64,000 nt of DNA from Trachythela sp. YZ-2020 (taxonomy: Eukaryota > Cnidaria > Anthozoa > Malacalcyonacea > Clavulariidae), in contig JADLSH010000326.1 in the NCBI GenBank assembly GCA_016169945.1, positions 744,001 to 808,000 on the forward strand. The letters run 5' to 3'. Position numbers and translations under genes: made by a program. Every line of letters begins with the position of its first letter. The stretch's first letter is position 1. This document shows positions 9,891-22,769 of this stretch, piece by piece. The notes under the pieces were generated by a model that did no database searches, was not told the origin of the DNA, and worked only from the letters and a program-made list of their open reading frames with translations.

Positions 9891-12800
9891 AGTGTGTAGT
9901 GTAGATGAAAATGGTAAAAAAGCTATGTGAAACACGTACCTGACCAATAAAATGTACTTCAATGTGATTCAAACAGACTTGAGAGACGTACTTTTTTCAA
10001 TTGTCTACTTAATTTCTACATGAAGATGACTTAATTTGACTTCCAGCTGTTTATTTTAGATCTAACTGGAATGGGTGTCCTCTAAACCGTTAAAGTACCA
10101 AAAATAGAGAAAGAAAATAGAAAATATACTAATTTTGAAAACAATTTTCTTTTGCTCTTTAATTGTTGATTTGAGACACCCATTCCAGTTAGACTCGATA
10201 ACTTCAATATACACGCTTACTAATTCAGACAGTCTCAATCAGTGACATTGCTTCCAGACCCATCTCCCGATGGCTTAAAGATGAGCTATGCAATATCACC
10301 ATTTGCAGGGTCACGTGACAGTTGCTATGGCAACCAATGTGTCATAATTGTTAACATTAGGTTGATCTAACAACTTGCCATGTTTGTTGAAGACTGCTCA
10401 CAAAATGGTCTATTCTTAGCTATGCCAGTGGCACATTTGCGTTTAAATGAAAATGTTGTCTCACTGACTGCTTCCGTCACAATTTCGCCCTACTGATAAT
10501 TCAACCTATCTATAGGGAGAAGGGCAAATTCAATGAGAAAAAGGCGCTTTCAGGATAGCACATAGCACATACTGTATATTTACATAGTGCATGGGTTGGT
10601 GGTGACCAGCCCCAAACTCCCTCGGTTTCGAAGCATCTGAAACTATTCAGGCCAAATAATAATGCCTGGCTAGGGGTCAAGCAGATTTGCAAAATCTCGG
10701 AAAAAATAGAGGTCTTGTATAAGATTTTGTCACGCAATATACTATCATGATCAATTTCGGGATACGGCTGAGCCTAAAGAGAGAATAGAGTTAAGACCAG
10801 TATCAAGCTTTCTTATATCTATACTGCCCCGGCATTGTATGGTCATTGCAGTTAGTTTGATACAATAATTTGTAACAACCAGTTCACTCGGGGAAGCGCG
10901 TCTACTGTTCCTTAATTCGTATAGAACACAACATGAAAAATGGTTAGAATTGCAACTCTAAACGAAACATATCAATTTAAAAATAACATTACATGCAATA
11001 TTGATAAAATATGCATGCTCGACCTTATTTTAAACTCTGCATCAATATTGAACCACATCCCGTGCTCGAAAAAATGAGACATAACTATAGCTGTATATAT
11101 ATATAGCAAAAGCTATACCTCTCGAGCGCTAGTTACTTTTCTCACCGTTATTCTTCTTCCTAGGTGGTTGGTTTTCGACTTTCAAGCAGCATGAGTCTGG
11201 AGTTGCACGTACTGATCAGAGTAACCAAACTGTATATATGTACACAACGCCCTTTTCAAGGAGGCGGCTTTCGCAGCGTCTGATGTACCTACTTGCGTGT
11301 AAGTGGAATCGGAAAAGATATTATGCTAAGAATGGTTCAATGAAAGACCTAGATCTTCCCGTATTGCTACTGAATATATCAGTTAGAAATTTCTGATTCC
11401 TTCTCAATACGGGAACTACCCGAAACTGTCATATATTATTTGTCGGTATGTTATGACGGGAATTGAGTGATGAGAATACATGTATTCTCTACAGTACATA
11501 TGGGCAGGCGTGATAATCATGGGAGCTGTGATCCTAAATACATTACAATTCACCCTGTCCATTCCTCGCGTGTGCTATCCATTCACTTGCTCACACGCGC
11601 GCCTTGTGCTCTCATGCGCGTCTCCTTTCATGTGACATGGCATATTCATGTGACATGGCACGCGATATCCGCATCGTTTGGGATTACTTTTCTCTGCTCT
11701 CAAGTCCTGTATTTTATGAAATTATATATGAGGACTTCAGCTAGCCAGATACAGCTAATTCGATCAAAGTTGTCCTTAGCTATGAAAGTTGAAACTTGAA
11801 GCCACGCTAGAAAATCTCGACTTCTATAAGCATGAAAAGCACATTAGACCTGGAAATGCGTTTAATCGAGTATAATTGGGGCATAAAAGTTGTTATGATC
11901 AAAGAGAAGTAAACAGAATATTAGAAAGAGATATATAATTATGTTAATTGTGCTTTGAGGGATTAGAGGTCAAGGCTTTGCGGTTTTCAGTTTTGATCCT
12001 CCCAGGAAAAACCGAATTAAATACTTGTTGTTAATGTAGCTAAATAGATATTATGGCTGAACTGTCTGTATTTTGTTATTACTACATCTTATTAGCTACT
12101 ACAGTTTATCTATTGGCTGTAATATTATCAAGACCTTTTTGTTAGTTTGCGTCAGCTATTTATAGAAATTATTGTGACTTTTGGTAATCTTGACTAACTA
12201 ATTTTAGAAATTTAGGGCCTTTGCTTATAATTTAGGGCCTTTGCTTATATAAATATAATATATGCAACGTTGTGAAAGTGTTACTATGTATCATGTGCAA
12301 GAAAAAAATATTAATATGTAATATTTGCCTTTTGGTATTAATCTACACTAACAAATTTTTAAAGTTTTAAGTACAAGACTTATAAAAATATAATATGATT
12401 ATGCTACGTTGTGGAAAAGTTATCTATATGTATCTTGTATAAGAAAAATAAATGTATGATATTATGGCGTACAATTTGCGCCAAAATTCAAGTTTACAAT
12501 TTTAACACACAACTTGGTATTTTCGACATTAAGCATTCGCACTTTTGACACTAGAGTTTTAATTTTCAACACTGTTGTTTGTATTTTCAACATTATACTT
12601 CCCATTTATAACTTTATTGTTGATATTTGGAACATTTGCGTTCAATTTTAAACATATAACATTATAACGCGTTTCAACTCTGGCAATGGCTTTTGTACGT
12701 GCTTTATAAAATATTTACTTGTCACCGTGTATTAGCGCTTACGTAAACGGAAAGTGAATAATAATTCATAAAACTAGTGTAACAAAAAGTTAGTGAAATT

Positions 12801-13146
12801 GCTGCCCGTGTCTCATATATTATTTTACACCAGTGCACCAAAATGTTTTATTTGTTCTGAATACTGTACTAACAGTGATCCAATTAACTGACAGTACCCA
12901 GCCACTGACAAGTTAAATAATCTGGCATTAGACAGAGTAAAATACTAAAGTAGGGCACATCTGGGCGCATTCCAAGCTAATGGGTTAAGATTACAAAAAA
13001 ACACTATGTCATATATATAGATATTACGCACTGCAATGTTTTAAAGTCTCTATTTGAAAACTGAAAATGAACAAAATATTTGTAGGTTAATACACAAATA
13101 TTTTACAATAATAAAATGAAATGAGTTGATGCCTTTGTTTAATTAA
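9891..13146. other. No recognisable gene
   Basis: ORFs here are short, differ in frame and resemble no family I know. The only structures noted are the small inverted-repeat element at 10056-10197, a doubled CATGTGACATGGCA tract near 11630-11660 and a doubled ATTTAGGGCCTTTGCTTAT near 12210-12248. Confidence 0.4.
10056..10197. mobile_element. Small inverted-repeat element (about 140 bp)
   Basis: AACTGGAATGGGTGTC near 10063-10078 is answered by GACACCCATTCCAGTT near 10175-10190, with about 95 bases of AT-rich loop between. The arms extend by TCTA/TAGA outside. No target duplication is evident. This is a MITE-like hairpin. Confidence 0.55.
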
Positions 13147-13455
13147 CTCTTTCTGGACGGACACGTCGAATATCATCCTCCAGAGGATGATGACTTTGAG
13201 CGCTCGTATCTTTGGCGCCCTCACCCAAAACGGACGAAAATACCACCAATCGATTCAGCAAAAAAACTGTTCTTGGCTAATGCCAAACAAATCGCTAAAG
13301 ACATTGTTTTACAGATTCCCAGAGGAGGTTGGACAGCAGGCCGCAAAGCATCATGGGTAATGAGCGTATGTTTCCACGTGCGGCCTCATTTATGCGTTGA
13401 CTGCCGTGAAGTCAACATCTCTGGCCATAGCAAATTCTGCGAAAATGGCCGCTAA
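13147..13455 (+). CDS. Unidentified open frame, possible exon or gene relic
   Basis: The frame is open for 103 codons without an upstream ATG. Its composition is protein-like: DGHVEYHPPEDDDFERSYLW, then RPHPKRTKIPPID and LANAKQIAKDIVLQIPRGGW. I do not recognise the family. No convincing acceptor precedes it; a possible donor (TGG|GTAATG) lies near 13355. The DNA around CAGAGGAGGTTGGACAGC recurs in reverse orientation near 16915 and 49457, so at least part of this is a dispersed repeat, which weakens the coding case. Confidence 0.25.
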   Translation, partial: LFLDGHVEYHPPEDDDFERSYLWRPHPKRTKIPPIDSAKKLFLANAKQIAKDIVLQIPRGGWTAGRKASWVMSVCFHVRPHLCVDCREVNISGHSKFCENGR

Positions 13456-13923
13456 TGATGGCATTGAGATTCAATGCCATCATTATGGATGTGTTTAGTG
13501 TTTGTGTATCGATGTATAACAAGGCTCTTTGAGTCCGTCTAATGGATTTATTTGTGCAGAAATCTGAAAGGCTGCGTGTGATCAACTGGTCTTGTAGTCA
13601 ATATAAATGTTCATGTGTTGAAAATTCTATATGTATTTGTGAACACTTTGTTCATTGTTGCACGTATTGCATTTTATATACTAAGCTGACCCACTGGCAC
13701 TGCCTGGATCGTCTGTATTTGTAATGTACATTGTGCAACTAGTGAGGAGTGTAGTACAGACAGTTAACTAAATATTTATTGGCCAGATTGATTCTGCTGG
13801 CATCAAAGGATTCGACTTTTAATATGCATTTACTTATTTATTTATCCCAATAGCACATTCTGACAACTAAAAATCCCCACATTGGGGTTGTCAAAGAACT
13901 TCTATTCAAATTACTGGTGAAAT

Positions 13924-14664
13924 CAGTGGCGTGCTGGCTTGTGTTCGCCACGGGAGGCGGACCTCTAGGGGGGTCCGGGGGCATGCCCCCCCGGGAAAAT
14001 TTTGAAATTTAGAGTCCCTGAAATGCTATTTCTTGCGTTTTGGGTGGCGATTTGACGAAATTCTGAGAATAATAAAACATCGTATAAAATAAAAATGCGC
14101 AAGAAACAACACATTCAGGAGTTTAAATAAATATATAATTCATAGAGGACTTAGTTTTTTTCTTAAACAAAGTGAAGTAGACGGCGAACATTCATGAAGT
14201 AGACGGTGAACTTACCAGTGACCGTAAGACAAATCACTTCACATTTCACAATCAACAATTTACATCCTTTGAGATATTACAGACTGGACAGTAATGCTTG
14301 TAGTTGTAGGTAGCTGGTGAATTTTTAATCCTCGTATAAGTCGTCAAATTAAGCGCGCGTACTATAGTAAGTAATGCGATATTGCGATAGCCAACATAAC
14401 AAAACCTGGCATATCGGAAATCACTAATATTTATCGGATAAGTTTTATCAAATAAACGACAATGTATCAATCATTAACAATCTCGAACTCTTTTTCTCTA
14501 GTTGGCTCATCGGATCTGACAAAATTCCAATTCGGACTAGCGCTTTTGTGTGCGCTTTTGTATGATTTGTCCAATTTCGGCGGCCCATTTATGTTTTGGC
14601 GCCTCCTAAAAAATCTTCGCTGGGGGGGCATGGCCCCCCGGCCCCCCCTGCCAGCACGCCACTG
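13924..14664. mobile_element. Non-autonomous hAT-like transposon with complete ends
   Basis: The 5' end CAGTGGCGTGCTGGC is exactly mirrored by GCCAGCACGCCACTG at the 3' end. Flanking 8-mers GGTGAAAT (13916-13923) and GGCGAAAT (14665-14672) agree at 7 of 8 positions, as expected of a hAT target duplication. Just inside the ends lie inverted G/C-rich blocks (GGGGGCATGCCCCCC and GGGGGGGCATGGCCCC). Length is 741 bp and no transposase frame is present. The block CCTGAAATGCTATTTC next to the left end recurs in diverged form in the element at 26023-26445 and in relics near 7700 and 25275. Confidence 0.85.
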
Positions 14665-14789
14665 GGCGAAATGTAGATAAAACAAACTTTACAGTAATAT
14701 ACAGTTCCATTTTTATTGAAAATACATAGCACATGCATAAAATATAATAATATCTCTGCTCATTCTCTACATATATAAAGAAATATTAA

Positions 14790-15958
14790 GGGGGTCCACT
14801 ACAAAATTTTAAAAGAAAATCCTATTTTGAAATTAGCCATATTATGCATCATTAATGATCCCTTTTTCGTTTTCTTGTGTTAATTTTTCTATTTGTTTGG
14901 CGTAAAATGGTTAAAGACGGCAACGGCGGAGGTCACAGCTGGGAACCAAACTTAGGTGTTGAAATAGTACGTGTTAAAGATTTTTGAAAAAATCTAGCAT
15001 GGAATTTTCATGATATATATGCCTACCTCTCCTGTTTAGGATGCGCGTTTGGCTATGTGATTTCGACCCCGAATTAGTCAACGTATAATTTCTAAACATA
15101 TGAAAATATAGGGGAGCTCCATGTCGAATTTTTCATTTGTGCGTATAATATAAGTAAATAAAAGGTTTCCCAATATAAGGCGCATACACTTGCAAATATG
15201 TTGTTTATTTAAACTGGCATATACAAATATAACTTTTACATAATTTCCAAATATCTATATGGGCACATTTATATACCGAATATATAAACTATAATCAACT
15301 ATCTATCACTAAAAATTGTAACACTAATCCACAAATTGTATAACAGTGAGTGATTTTGTGTCAGCCACCCATATTCTATAATATTAGAGGAAAAATGAGG
15401 AAAAAAATAGTTTTCAATGTATAAGACCACCTTAATGTGACGATCATGTTGATAAACCGAACATTGAACTTCGAATTAGCAAAACTAGCGATTTCCATTA
15501 TTGCGCGCAGGATATCTGAAGAGGCATTGAAGCTATCTTGATGAAATTTTCAGCATAGACTCATCATATCAAGCTCTAGGAGTTGAACTAACATAATTGA
15601 GTTATGTTGAATAGTTTTGAAGTGGTGACAGTTTCCATGCGAGTCGGCGAATGCCCTTCCAGTTTTTGACCTATAAAACTGGTGATAATGTTTCAATGTT
15701 GATTGTTTTAGTTCAACTCCTAGACAATGTTATTTGTTAGTAAATAAAAGTTATTCCAAATTTTATCATTAATCCTTATTGTGTTTATAAAATTGCATGA
15801 ATTTCACCACAGAAGGTGTTTTATCTCGGTAACCATGGCAACAATGTTTTGCAGCAACATATTTTTTTTTGTCAGAGTGTTGAGACTAACAACATATTAG
15901 CAGTAGAGATTCAATAGTAATAAAAGATAGAAAAAAAATATTTTTGTAGTGGACCACC
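14790..15958. mobile_element. TTAA-flanked non-autonomous transposon (piggyBac- or Kolobok-like)
   Basis: The left end GGGGGTCCACTACAAAAT and the right end (read inward) GGTGGTCCACTACAAAAAT are inverted copies, each immediately flanked by TTAA (14786-14789 and 15959-15962). A TTAA duplication is the mark of piggyBac and Kolobok superfamilies. The 1.17 kb interior is AT-rich with no transposase frame. It contains a second short inverted pair (TAGGAGTTGAACTA and TAGTTCAACTCCTA) and an internal copy of the end motif near 15424 (GACCACCTTAA). Confidence 0.8.
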
Positions 15959-15962
15959 TTAA

Positions 15963-18865
15963 AGAAAGCAAATCTGTAAATAAACAACAAATTTTACTTC
16001 TAAAATTTTCTTCTAAAACTCAGCACCTATTTTAAACAGTAAAGTCCACTTCTTCAGAAAAATACGAGATTCGAGATGTTCAACTTCAAAGATTGTTGAC
16101 AGAAATGGCATCAGATTAATACAATATGACGACGTACAGCCTACAAAAAATATCAAAAAAACGTTTACCATAGTTATTGAAATAGCATGGATGCATTCCA
16201 GGAAAAAAATTGAATAACAATGACAAAATATTCGATATTTGCGAGTCGAGTGTGCCGTCAGACAACAAAATTGCAGACCGAGCCAGACACTAGCCGAGAT
16301 ATAAAATCTCTAAACAACACACAAATAACTCCTAAATCTCATTCATTCAAAAGTACTTTAACGCTTACTCTAAAGAATAACGCTCTTTATATTAAAGAAG
16401 TTTCAAGATTCATTGGGAAAAACAAGCTTTGGTGGCGCAATGTCGTCAGGCGCAATAAGGTGCCATTTTTGCAAAAGTTGAAATAAGTATGGTCACTTCA
16501 ATACCGAATATCTCTAAAACTGCCGGGGAATCCCCGGGATTCCTCCAGCAGATATTTAGTATATACATTTATCTTGATTTTCTTGCAAAAATTACGAAAA
16601 TCGAACCATGGACTTCAGATATTTTAGTTTGAAAGTTGTAAACAGACGCGGCCTCGAGTCATCACGTTGCGATGACACGACGAACTTTAATCATCAAAAT
16701 AAGTTTAAACAATAATACTTACCTCAGAATTTTTTACAGATACCACAAGTTCTTGTATAATATTAAGGCCACGCTTGCTTTTTATAGAATTTTAAAAATA
16801 TTAGTATGTATTTTTCAAGTGTTTCTGCGCCCAATGGAAATTAGGCAGCCTAAAATCTTCACAAACACCATGGAAAAATAGCGCGATTTCATTGGTCGAG
16901 AAATTCACGTGACAGCTGTCCAACCTCCTCTGCAGATCTCCGTGAGGTTTAACACCTTTGTAATCTGATATTTATTATATATTCAGTACCTTTGGTCGAT
17001 TATAACTTCTGTTTTAAAATCCGTGTGATTTTCGCTAATACACCGTTTTATACAGCTTTAAAAACAGACTGTTGCTATGGTTTTTTAAGTGGCCGGAATG
17101 AATTCTCCAGGGTACAATACCCTATATAAGATTTTTTGTCGGGACTGAAGCGCGTGGGCAAACCATATATAGTCAAAATACGGCAAGCAAATGCGTGCTG
17201 GAAAATACCCGATAAATAAATAAAAATTTAAAATAAATATTTCTACTCGTCGTATCGAAGCAAAGTTTTACAGAAGAAATACACAGATAAAAAGCTAAAT
17301 TTCGACCATTAGAAGTCTGTGGTCAAATGCTCTTATAAAGAAGATATTAAAGATTGTTTGAGTTGAACTGGAGTATGACTGGAGTCTGGAGGTATGTTTG
17401 GGATTAAACTTTTAGTAAAAGCTTATTTTGTAAGGATTCCAATATTAATGGTGTTAATTTCATTGCCAGGGGGTAAATATTTTGCAAAGGAAATCGTACT
17501 CAAAGTGCTCTTGCGACAACATAATTAAAATGCGGCAGACAAGAAAGAGTAATAATTGTTTGTATAGTTTCAGCGAGGACAATGCTAGGTTTGATTTTCA
17601 CGAACACAATGGCTCTCGTTTATTAGAATTGATGTATATTTTATTTGAGTTGCCTGTTGCCACACCGTAAGTCCGTAACCAATTAACACACAAAGAGTGT
17701 CTGATTAATATGTTGATTAGCGTGAACACAATGGTTCCCGACACCAATGTACACGTTAACACGTACACCTATATAAAATAGAACAACCCGTCAAATCTCC
17801 TGAAAATTATACTGTTAAAGTAACAAAAATCGTAGATGGTACTTTGATCTTACCTTAAATTAATTAATTGACAAGATAATCTGAAATTTGAGTCTTCAAA
17901 TTTGGAATAGTTCCAAAGCAGTTAGTCTCGTGCTCGATCTTTCGCCTCGAAATAGCGTACAAATAGCCATACCCATAAGTCGGGGAGCGTTAGCAAGTTC
18001 CGAAGATGCAGTTCGGATTACATATTCCATGTCTGGAATATGTGATTTAATGGCAAACTCGAAACTTCTACGTCACAAAACGTCATAAAACTGAACATCC
18101 AAACATTGCTCAAATCTCAAATATTCGTCGAATTCATATAGCCCGGTAAAGATGTCTGAGCACGAATCACAAGATTAGGGAGCTGCCTCACGGCAGCAAT
18201 AAGTAATAAAAAAAATTAGTTTGTTATAGGCTATGGTCCGACCCTTTCAATCACAAAGAACGGACGGATATCGCAATGCCGCCTTTCTTTGTTTGTTTCT
18301 TCGAGTATGTTATTGACATACATCATTATATAATTCCATTCATGCACTCACCATGCAGTGACATATATCGTCAGTGACATATCGGCAGTGACATATATCG
18401 TCCTTTACCCAGGACTCACGGCTGTACATGCGTGACTGGATTATATATCGTTATGTCACGATCACAAGAGGGTTTAGGGACAGGATTGAGATTGTGGTCA
18501 AGGTCAAAGAGAAATATATTCGTGTGCGTAACATAACGATATTACCGTATACAGCGTATGGGAATAGGGTTATTATAATACTGACACCTTCACATTCATG
18601 CTACCCTAAAATAAACCCAGTGTTCATATTGTAAAATTCATGATATTTTACCGACCTACGGCTGAAATATGCGCTGTCGCCAGGTGATCGATTCAACTAA
18701 ACGTTGCCAACTGCACATATATATATAATTCCATACCAACTGCATATATATATATAATTCCAATCTGAAGTCACAAAAATTTCGATGGCTATTTGTGACC
18801 TTGTTCTTGGAAAACGCAGATTCTGACGCGCATAGATTTGAATGGTGTTGATACATAAACTATAT
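15963..18865. other. No recognisable gene
   Basis: Short ORFs only. A block near 16880-16940 (CATTGGTCGAGAAATTCACGTGACAGCTGTCCAACC, in two pieces) recurs near 49432-49480. A threefold tandem of GCAGTGACATATATCGTC-type units lies near 18355-18400, and a doubled AACTGCA(CA)TATATATATAATTCCA block near 18708-18765. Nothing else supportable. Confidence 0.4.
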
Positions 18866-18869
18866 TATA

Positions 18870-18912
18870 CTCTCCTGACGAAGTGTCAGACTTTGCTCGA
18901 AACGTAGAAGTG
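18870..18912 (+). ncRNA. Hammerhead-like motif of the Penelope type (candidate)
   Basis: CCTGACGAAG at 18874 and CTCGAAACGT at 18897 are separated by about 13 bases. CTGANGA plus GAAAC is the arrangement of minimal hammerhead ribozymes found in Penelope-like elements. The pairing of the middle stem here is poor, so activity is doubtful. A better-paired relative lies at 38865-38897 on the other strand, next to a Penelope endonuclease remnant. Confidence 0.3.
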
Positions 18913-18999
18913 CTTTTAATCTTATTGTTCGTTAAACATAAAGTTTTCGGTCTTATGTTGAAATCCAAAAATATTATACGACAAATTATACGTACACGG

Positions 19000-21299
19000 G
19001 CAGCACTCACTGCCCTATGGGTAAACTATACCTACTATATCCCCTTGGTTTGATATTTGATTGTTCATCGCGTTTAATTTGCATATATCTTAGCCGATAA
19101 ATGAAGTAAAGCGATACACGTCAATCAGGTTTTAAAAATGAATTTACAAATAATTTATAGTCGTGAACGTTGTCACGCTTGCCAAAAATTGTACTGGATA
19201 AAATCCCCGCGGCATCGTGGCAATACCGCGGGTCGTTAGCGTAAAATGAGAGCTGAGCTGGATTCGCCTATTTTTTCGCTGCGAAAATGAGATTTAGATC
19301 ACTGGGAATGGGATTTGGTCAATTAATTGTGTGGGTGACTGGAATTCAGATAAAAATTTGGCTGTGAAAATGGGATTGAATCCTCCCTTCACGACCTTCA
19401 ATACGAGATATTAAGCTAAAGTTTAATTAAGCCTGACGCAAAAATTAGTCACATTTAACATGATTTTACTTGGTTCTACTTACGCCGGTTTGTCTGAAAC
19501 GATTATATTTGCTTTAATTTATATATGGGCCTTTTTGTTATTCTCGCATTCCACTGTTCTGCATTTAACTGATGTAATTTACACGGCGAGGCGATATTGG
19601 GCGATGATTTGCATTGCAAATGATAGACTTCCATGGAATTCGATTAGTCTGAACAACGCTTTCTTTTTGCAGACTTGAGACTTGTATGTGAGTCGCCGTT
19701 AAACATCGTTCAATGTTACATGACCTTTAGGACTTAGTATTAATCCAAGCATAGAATTCATGACGATTATAGAAAACATGTACACATGGGCGCAGAATGC
19801 CTAATTAACATAATGCTGCACGTATTTGAATACACAAGTACACATTTATTTACTCGCAGATCGCCAATTGCAGCGCGTCCTTCGCATAAGATGCACCAAA
19901 TTAAATCTACGACGCGGACGCGACTAAAAAACAGTCGCTAATAATCGGAAATCAGTTTTACTTTGTTCTTCTCGTGTCTCTGACTTTCTTTGCCAACAAC
20001 AATCCACAATTTTTACCCGTAAAGTGAAACTGTGAGAACAGCGGCAGTTTTTCGTCACGTCGTAGATCTGGTGTATCTTAAGCTCGCTAATGACTACCCA
20101 AAACTGAGTGTTAACTGAATTTTATGCAAGGTAATAGATTTTCTCGGGAAACGGACTAAGTACTTTCATTGACTGTTCATATATGCAAGTCGACATGTCA
20201 TGATCAGTTTGTTTTGAATTGTCAATATTGTCAAGCAAGAATAAATTTTATATGGCGCCTCAGGTGGTTGATTAAACACTCAAGAGAAAGACAGAAAGTA
20301 ATCGCCTATAGACAATCTACGCACGCAAGCATACATAGATCTACACGCTCGACACTGGATGTAAAAATCGCATCAGCAGCGATTTATAATTTATACAGTA
20401 TATAAGGCAGACGAATGACCTTGGATGCTTACAAGGTCTATATTTATTATATCAAGTTAATATTGAATTGAACCTTTATTACCTTTTCAAGGACGCAAGT
20501 GTCGATTCACGTTGTACACAAATAGTGATATTCAGCAGTATACTTCAGAATATTTTGAATAAAAGAAGCCAAGTGATGTTCGTAGGCAAAGTCAGCTTCG
20601 GCTTGAATAAATTAATTCGCTTGGAACAATCGGTGAAATTTGATGTTTACCTAATCAAGTGCTACCTGCCACCTTGTCAAAATAGACAGGGAGGCTCAAA
20701 CACAAGTTGAGTGGTTTCGAGGATCATGTGTCGAGGGTCGAGAATGAGGTTGGAATTTTGAGCTAGACCGTCGAGATTACCTTTGCTTGACTAGGACCAT
20801 CGGACTATAGATAGAGAAGATGAGAAGATTATAGATTTAGATGGAGAAGAGGCGGGAAAAGCATGCATTGTCGGCTTTTTGGCAAACCCGCTTGATATTT
20901 AATACGGCAATATTGCTGAAGCGACTGATCTTAGCAAGCGACTGATCTTAGCCAGGCTTGTTAGATCAGTCGCTATATACTGGCTCCGGCTTATTTGGAT
21001 TAAATTACAGAAGAGGTAAATGGGCATTGACGAGCCATATTCAGTATGCGTGCTCTGTGTTATCAAAAACGTCGACTGCTGGCTTAGTTGCCATGACGGA
21101 CTCAACTAATACATAATTCTGCCGTTAATCTGGGTAATTATAATAATGGTTATTCAAACTCTCTCGCAGTTACAAGAACTGAATTTAACCGAGTTATATT
21201 TACAATGTTGTACTCTCAGATCTAATCAGTAAATCTAACTAAGGATATAATCTATCTAAAAAGGTCAAAAAAATTTCTGCCTTTTTGATTCTGCAGAAC
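19000..21299. other. No recognisable gene
   Basis: Open frames at 19460-19678, 20169-20405 and 20468-20710 have no recognisable domain or splice context. A tandem duplication AGCGACTGATCTTAGC lies near 20919-20955. A copy of the TCGAGGGTCGA motif (20733) matches units in the palindrome at 51475-52174. Confidence 0.35.
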
Positions 21300-21920
21300 T
21301 TGAAAATTTGATACGTATGTACTTCTTCGGCTTTATCTCTAAGCGCATATTTATAGTTTTTGTACTAATGTACAATTTATTCGTATTTTTCACATATGAT
21401 ATTCCTTCTATCGGCTAGTTTATAAATCCCAGGTAACTGTAGAGCTTCCAAGTATGTTTCAGCAGATGGAAAAATTATTTTCAGAGCTCTTTTCTGTATT
21501 GATTCAAGCTTATCAGACAGAGGTCCAGATATCAATTGCCACACTGGTACAGCATATTCCGATATTCGGCCAAGATCGGTCGAACGGTAGATAGATAAAC
21601 ATTGAATTAAGATACTTATGGGGCAACACAAGCTCTATGCAAAACTCGTAAGGAACAGTAGAGTCTTTTTATGTACATAATCTATGAGGGAATTCCGATT
21701 TAAGTCTTTATCTATAGATAGACTCCTAACAGTTTATAATTTGGCACCTGTTCTATTTCTTTGTTCTCTGCAATGATTGACCTGAGGATATTATGGTCAT
21801 GCATAGAGTTAATGAGCATTTCCTTGCATTTTCCTGAATTAAGTTTCATATTATGGCTATTAGCAAAACGATGAATACCATTACCGCAAAATTTAGTAGA
21901 CTAATGGAGTTTCTTGGTAT
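21300..21920 (-). pseudogene. LINE RT C-terminal fragment
   Basis: Minus-strand reading gives MKLNSGKCKEMLI, then NYKLLGVYL, then (21631-21377) RISEYAVPVWQ, DKLESIQKRALKIIFPS and LADRRNIICEKY. These are the post-YADD portions of a CR1-like reverse transcriptase. Frame breaks are present. The matching upstream half of the same element appears at 23745-22770, with an opposite-strand RT between them. Confidence 0.7.
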
Positions 21921-22030
21921 GATCTCTAAAGTTGAAGTGCCATCGGCTATATAAACTTGATTCTCACTAAAGGCCAGTCAACCAGCAATATTGTATATCT
22001 AGTATACTAAAAGTACTTAGCGGCAATCCT

Positions 22031-22760
22031 ATGTTTATTAGTGCAGTCTCCCAGTTATTTACATGCTGTGTGAAATATGAAAAGATTCCAAAAGTGTGGA
22101 AACAAGCCATCGTGATTCCCCTTTTTAAGAAGGGATGCAAATTGGATGTGAATAACTACAGGCCTGTCTCACTAACTTGCATTTTATGTAAGAATAGTAA
22201 GATTTATGAAAAGATATTACGTAAGCATATCTTGTAGCATGTGAAAGACAAAGTGTCACCGGTGTCACTTGTTCAACACGGTTTTGTACAAGGAAAGTCT
22301 TGTTTGTCTAATCTTCTGGAAACTGTTGAAAAAATTGTGAGTTATTTGGATATAGTAGCCGTGATGTAGATTTGATTTATTTGGATTTTTGTAAAGCATT
22401 TGACTCTGTGCCACACTCACGTTTGTTGCTTAAATTGCAATCATATGGTATTACTGGAAATACTTTGGCCATTTTGGAGGATTTTTTATCCAACAGATGG
22501 ATGACTATAAGAGTTGGGGATTCGTATTCAGAATGGAAACGCGTTGTGTCTGGAGTACCACAGGGTTCGGTGATTGGACCGCTACTTTTTGTGCTGTTCG
22601 TAAATGATTTGCCAGATAGCCGTATTAAGTCGTTAGTAGGTGATGCGATCGAACAATCCTGAAACATTAGAGCACGATCTGGAATGTCTGTCGACATGGG
22701 AATCAGATTGGGGTATGAATTTCGATCCTGGAAAATGTACAGTGTGTCAGGGGAGGCAGT
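22031..22760 (+). pseudogene. LINE RT core fragment in opposite orientation
   Basis: Plus-strand pieces read KIPKVWKQAIVIPLFKKG, NNYRPVSLTCI, QHGFVQGKSCLSNL, YLDFCKAFDSVPHS, SGVPQGSVIGPLLF and WGMNFDPGKCTVCQ, in the order of RT motifs 1 to 6. Where the catalytic YADD motif should stand the reading is VGDAIEQS, so the active site is lost. Stops and frame changes occur at 22237-22372 and after 22662. It differs in sequence from the minus-strand RT pieces on both sides. Confidence 0.75.
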
Positions 22761-22769
22761 TACTGTTAT

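Noticed and set aside
14462..14685. Overlapping 72-codon frames on both strands
   Set aside because: They lie in the right end of the hAT-like element and follow its G/C-rich inverted block.
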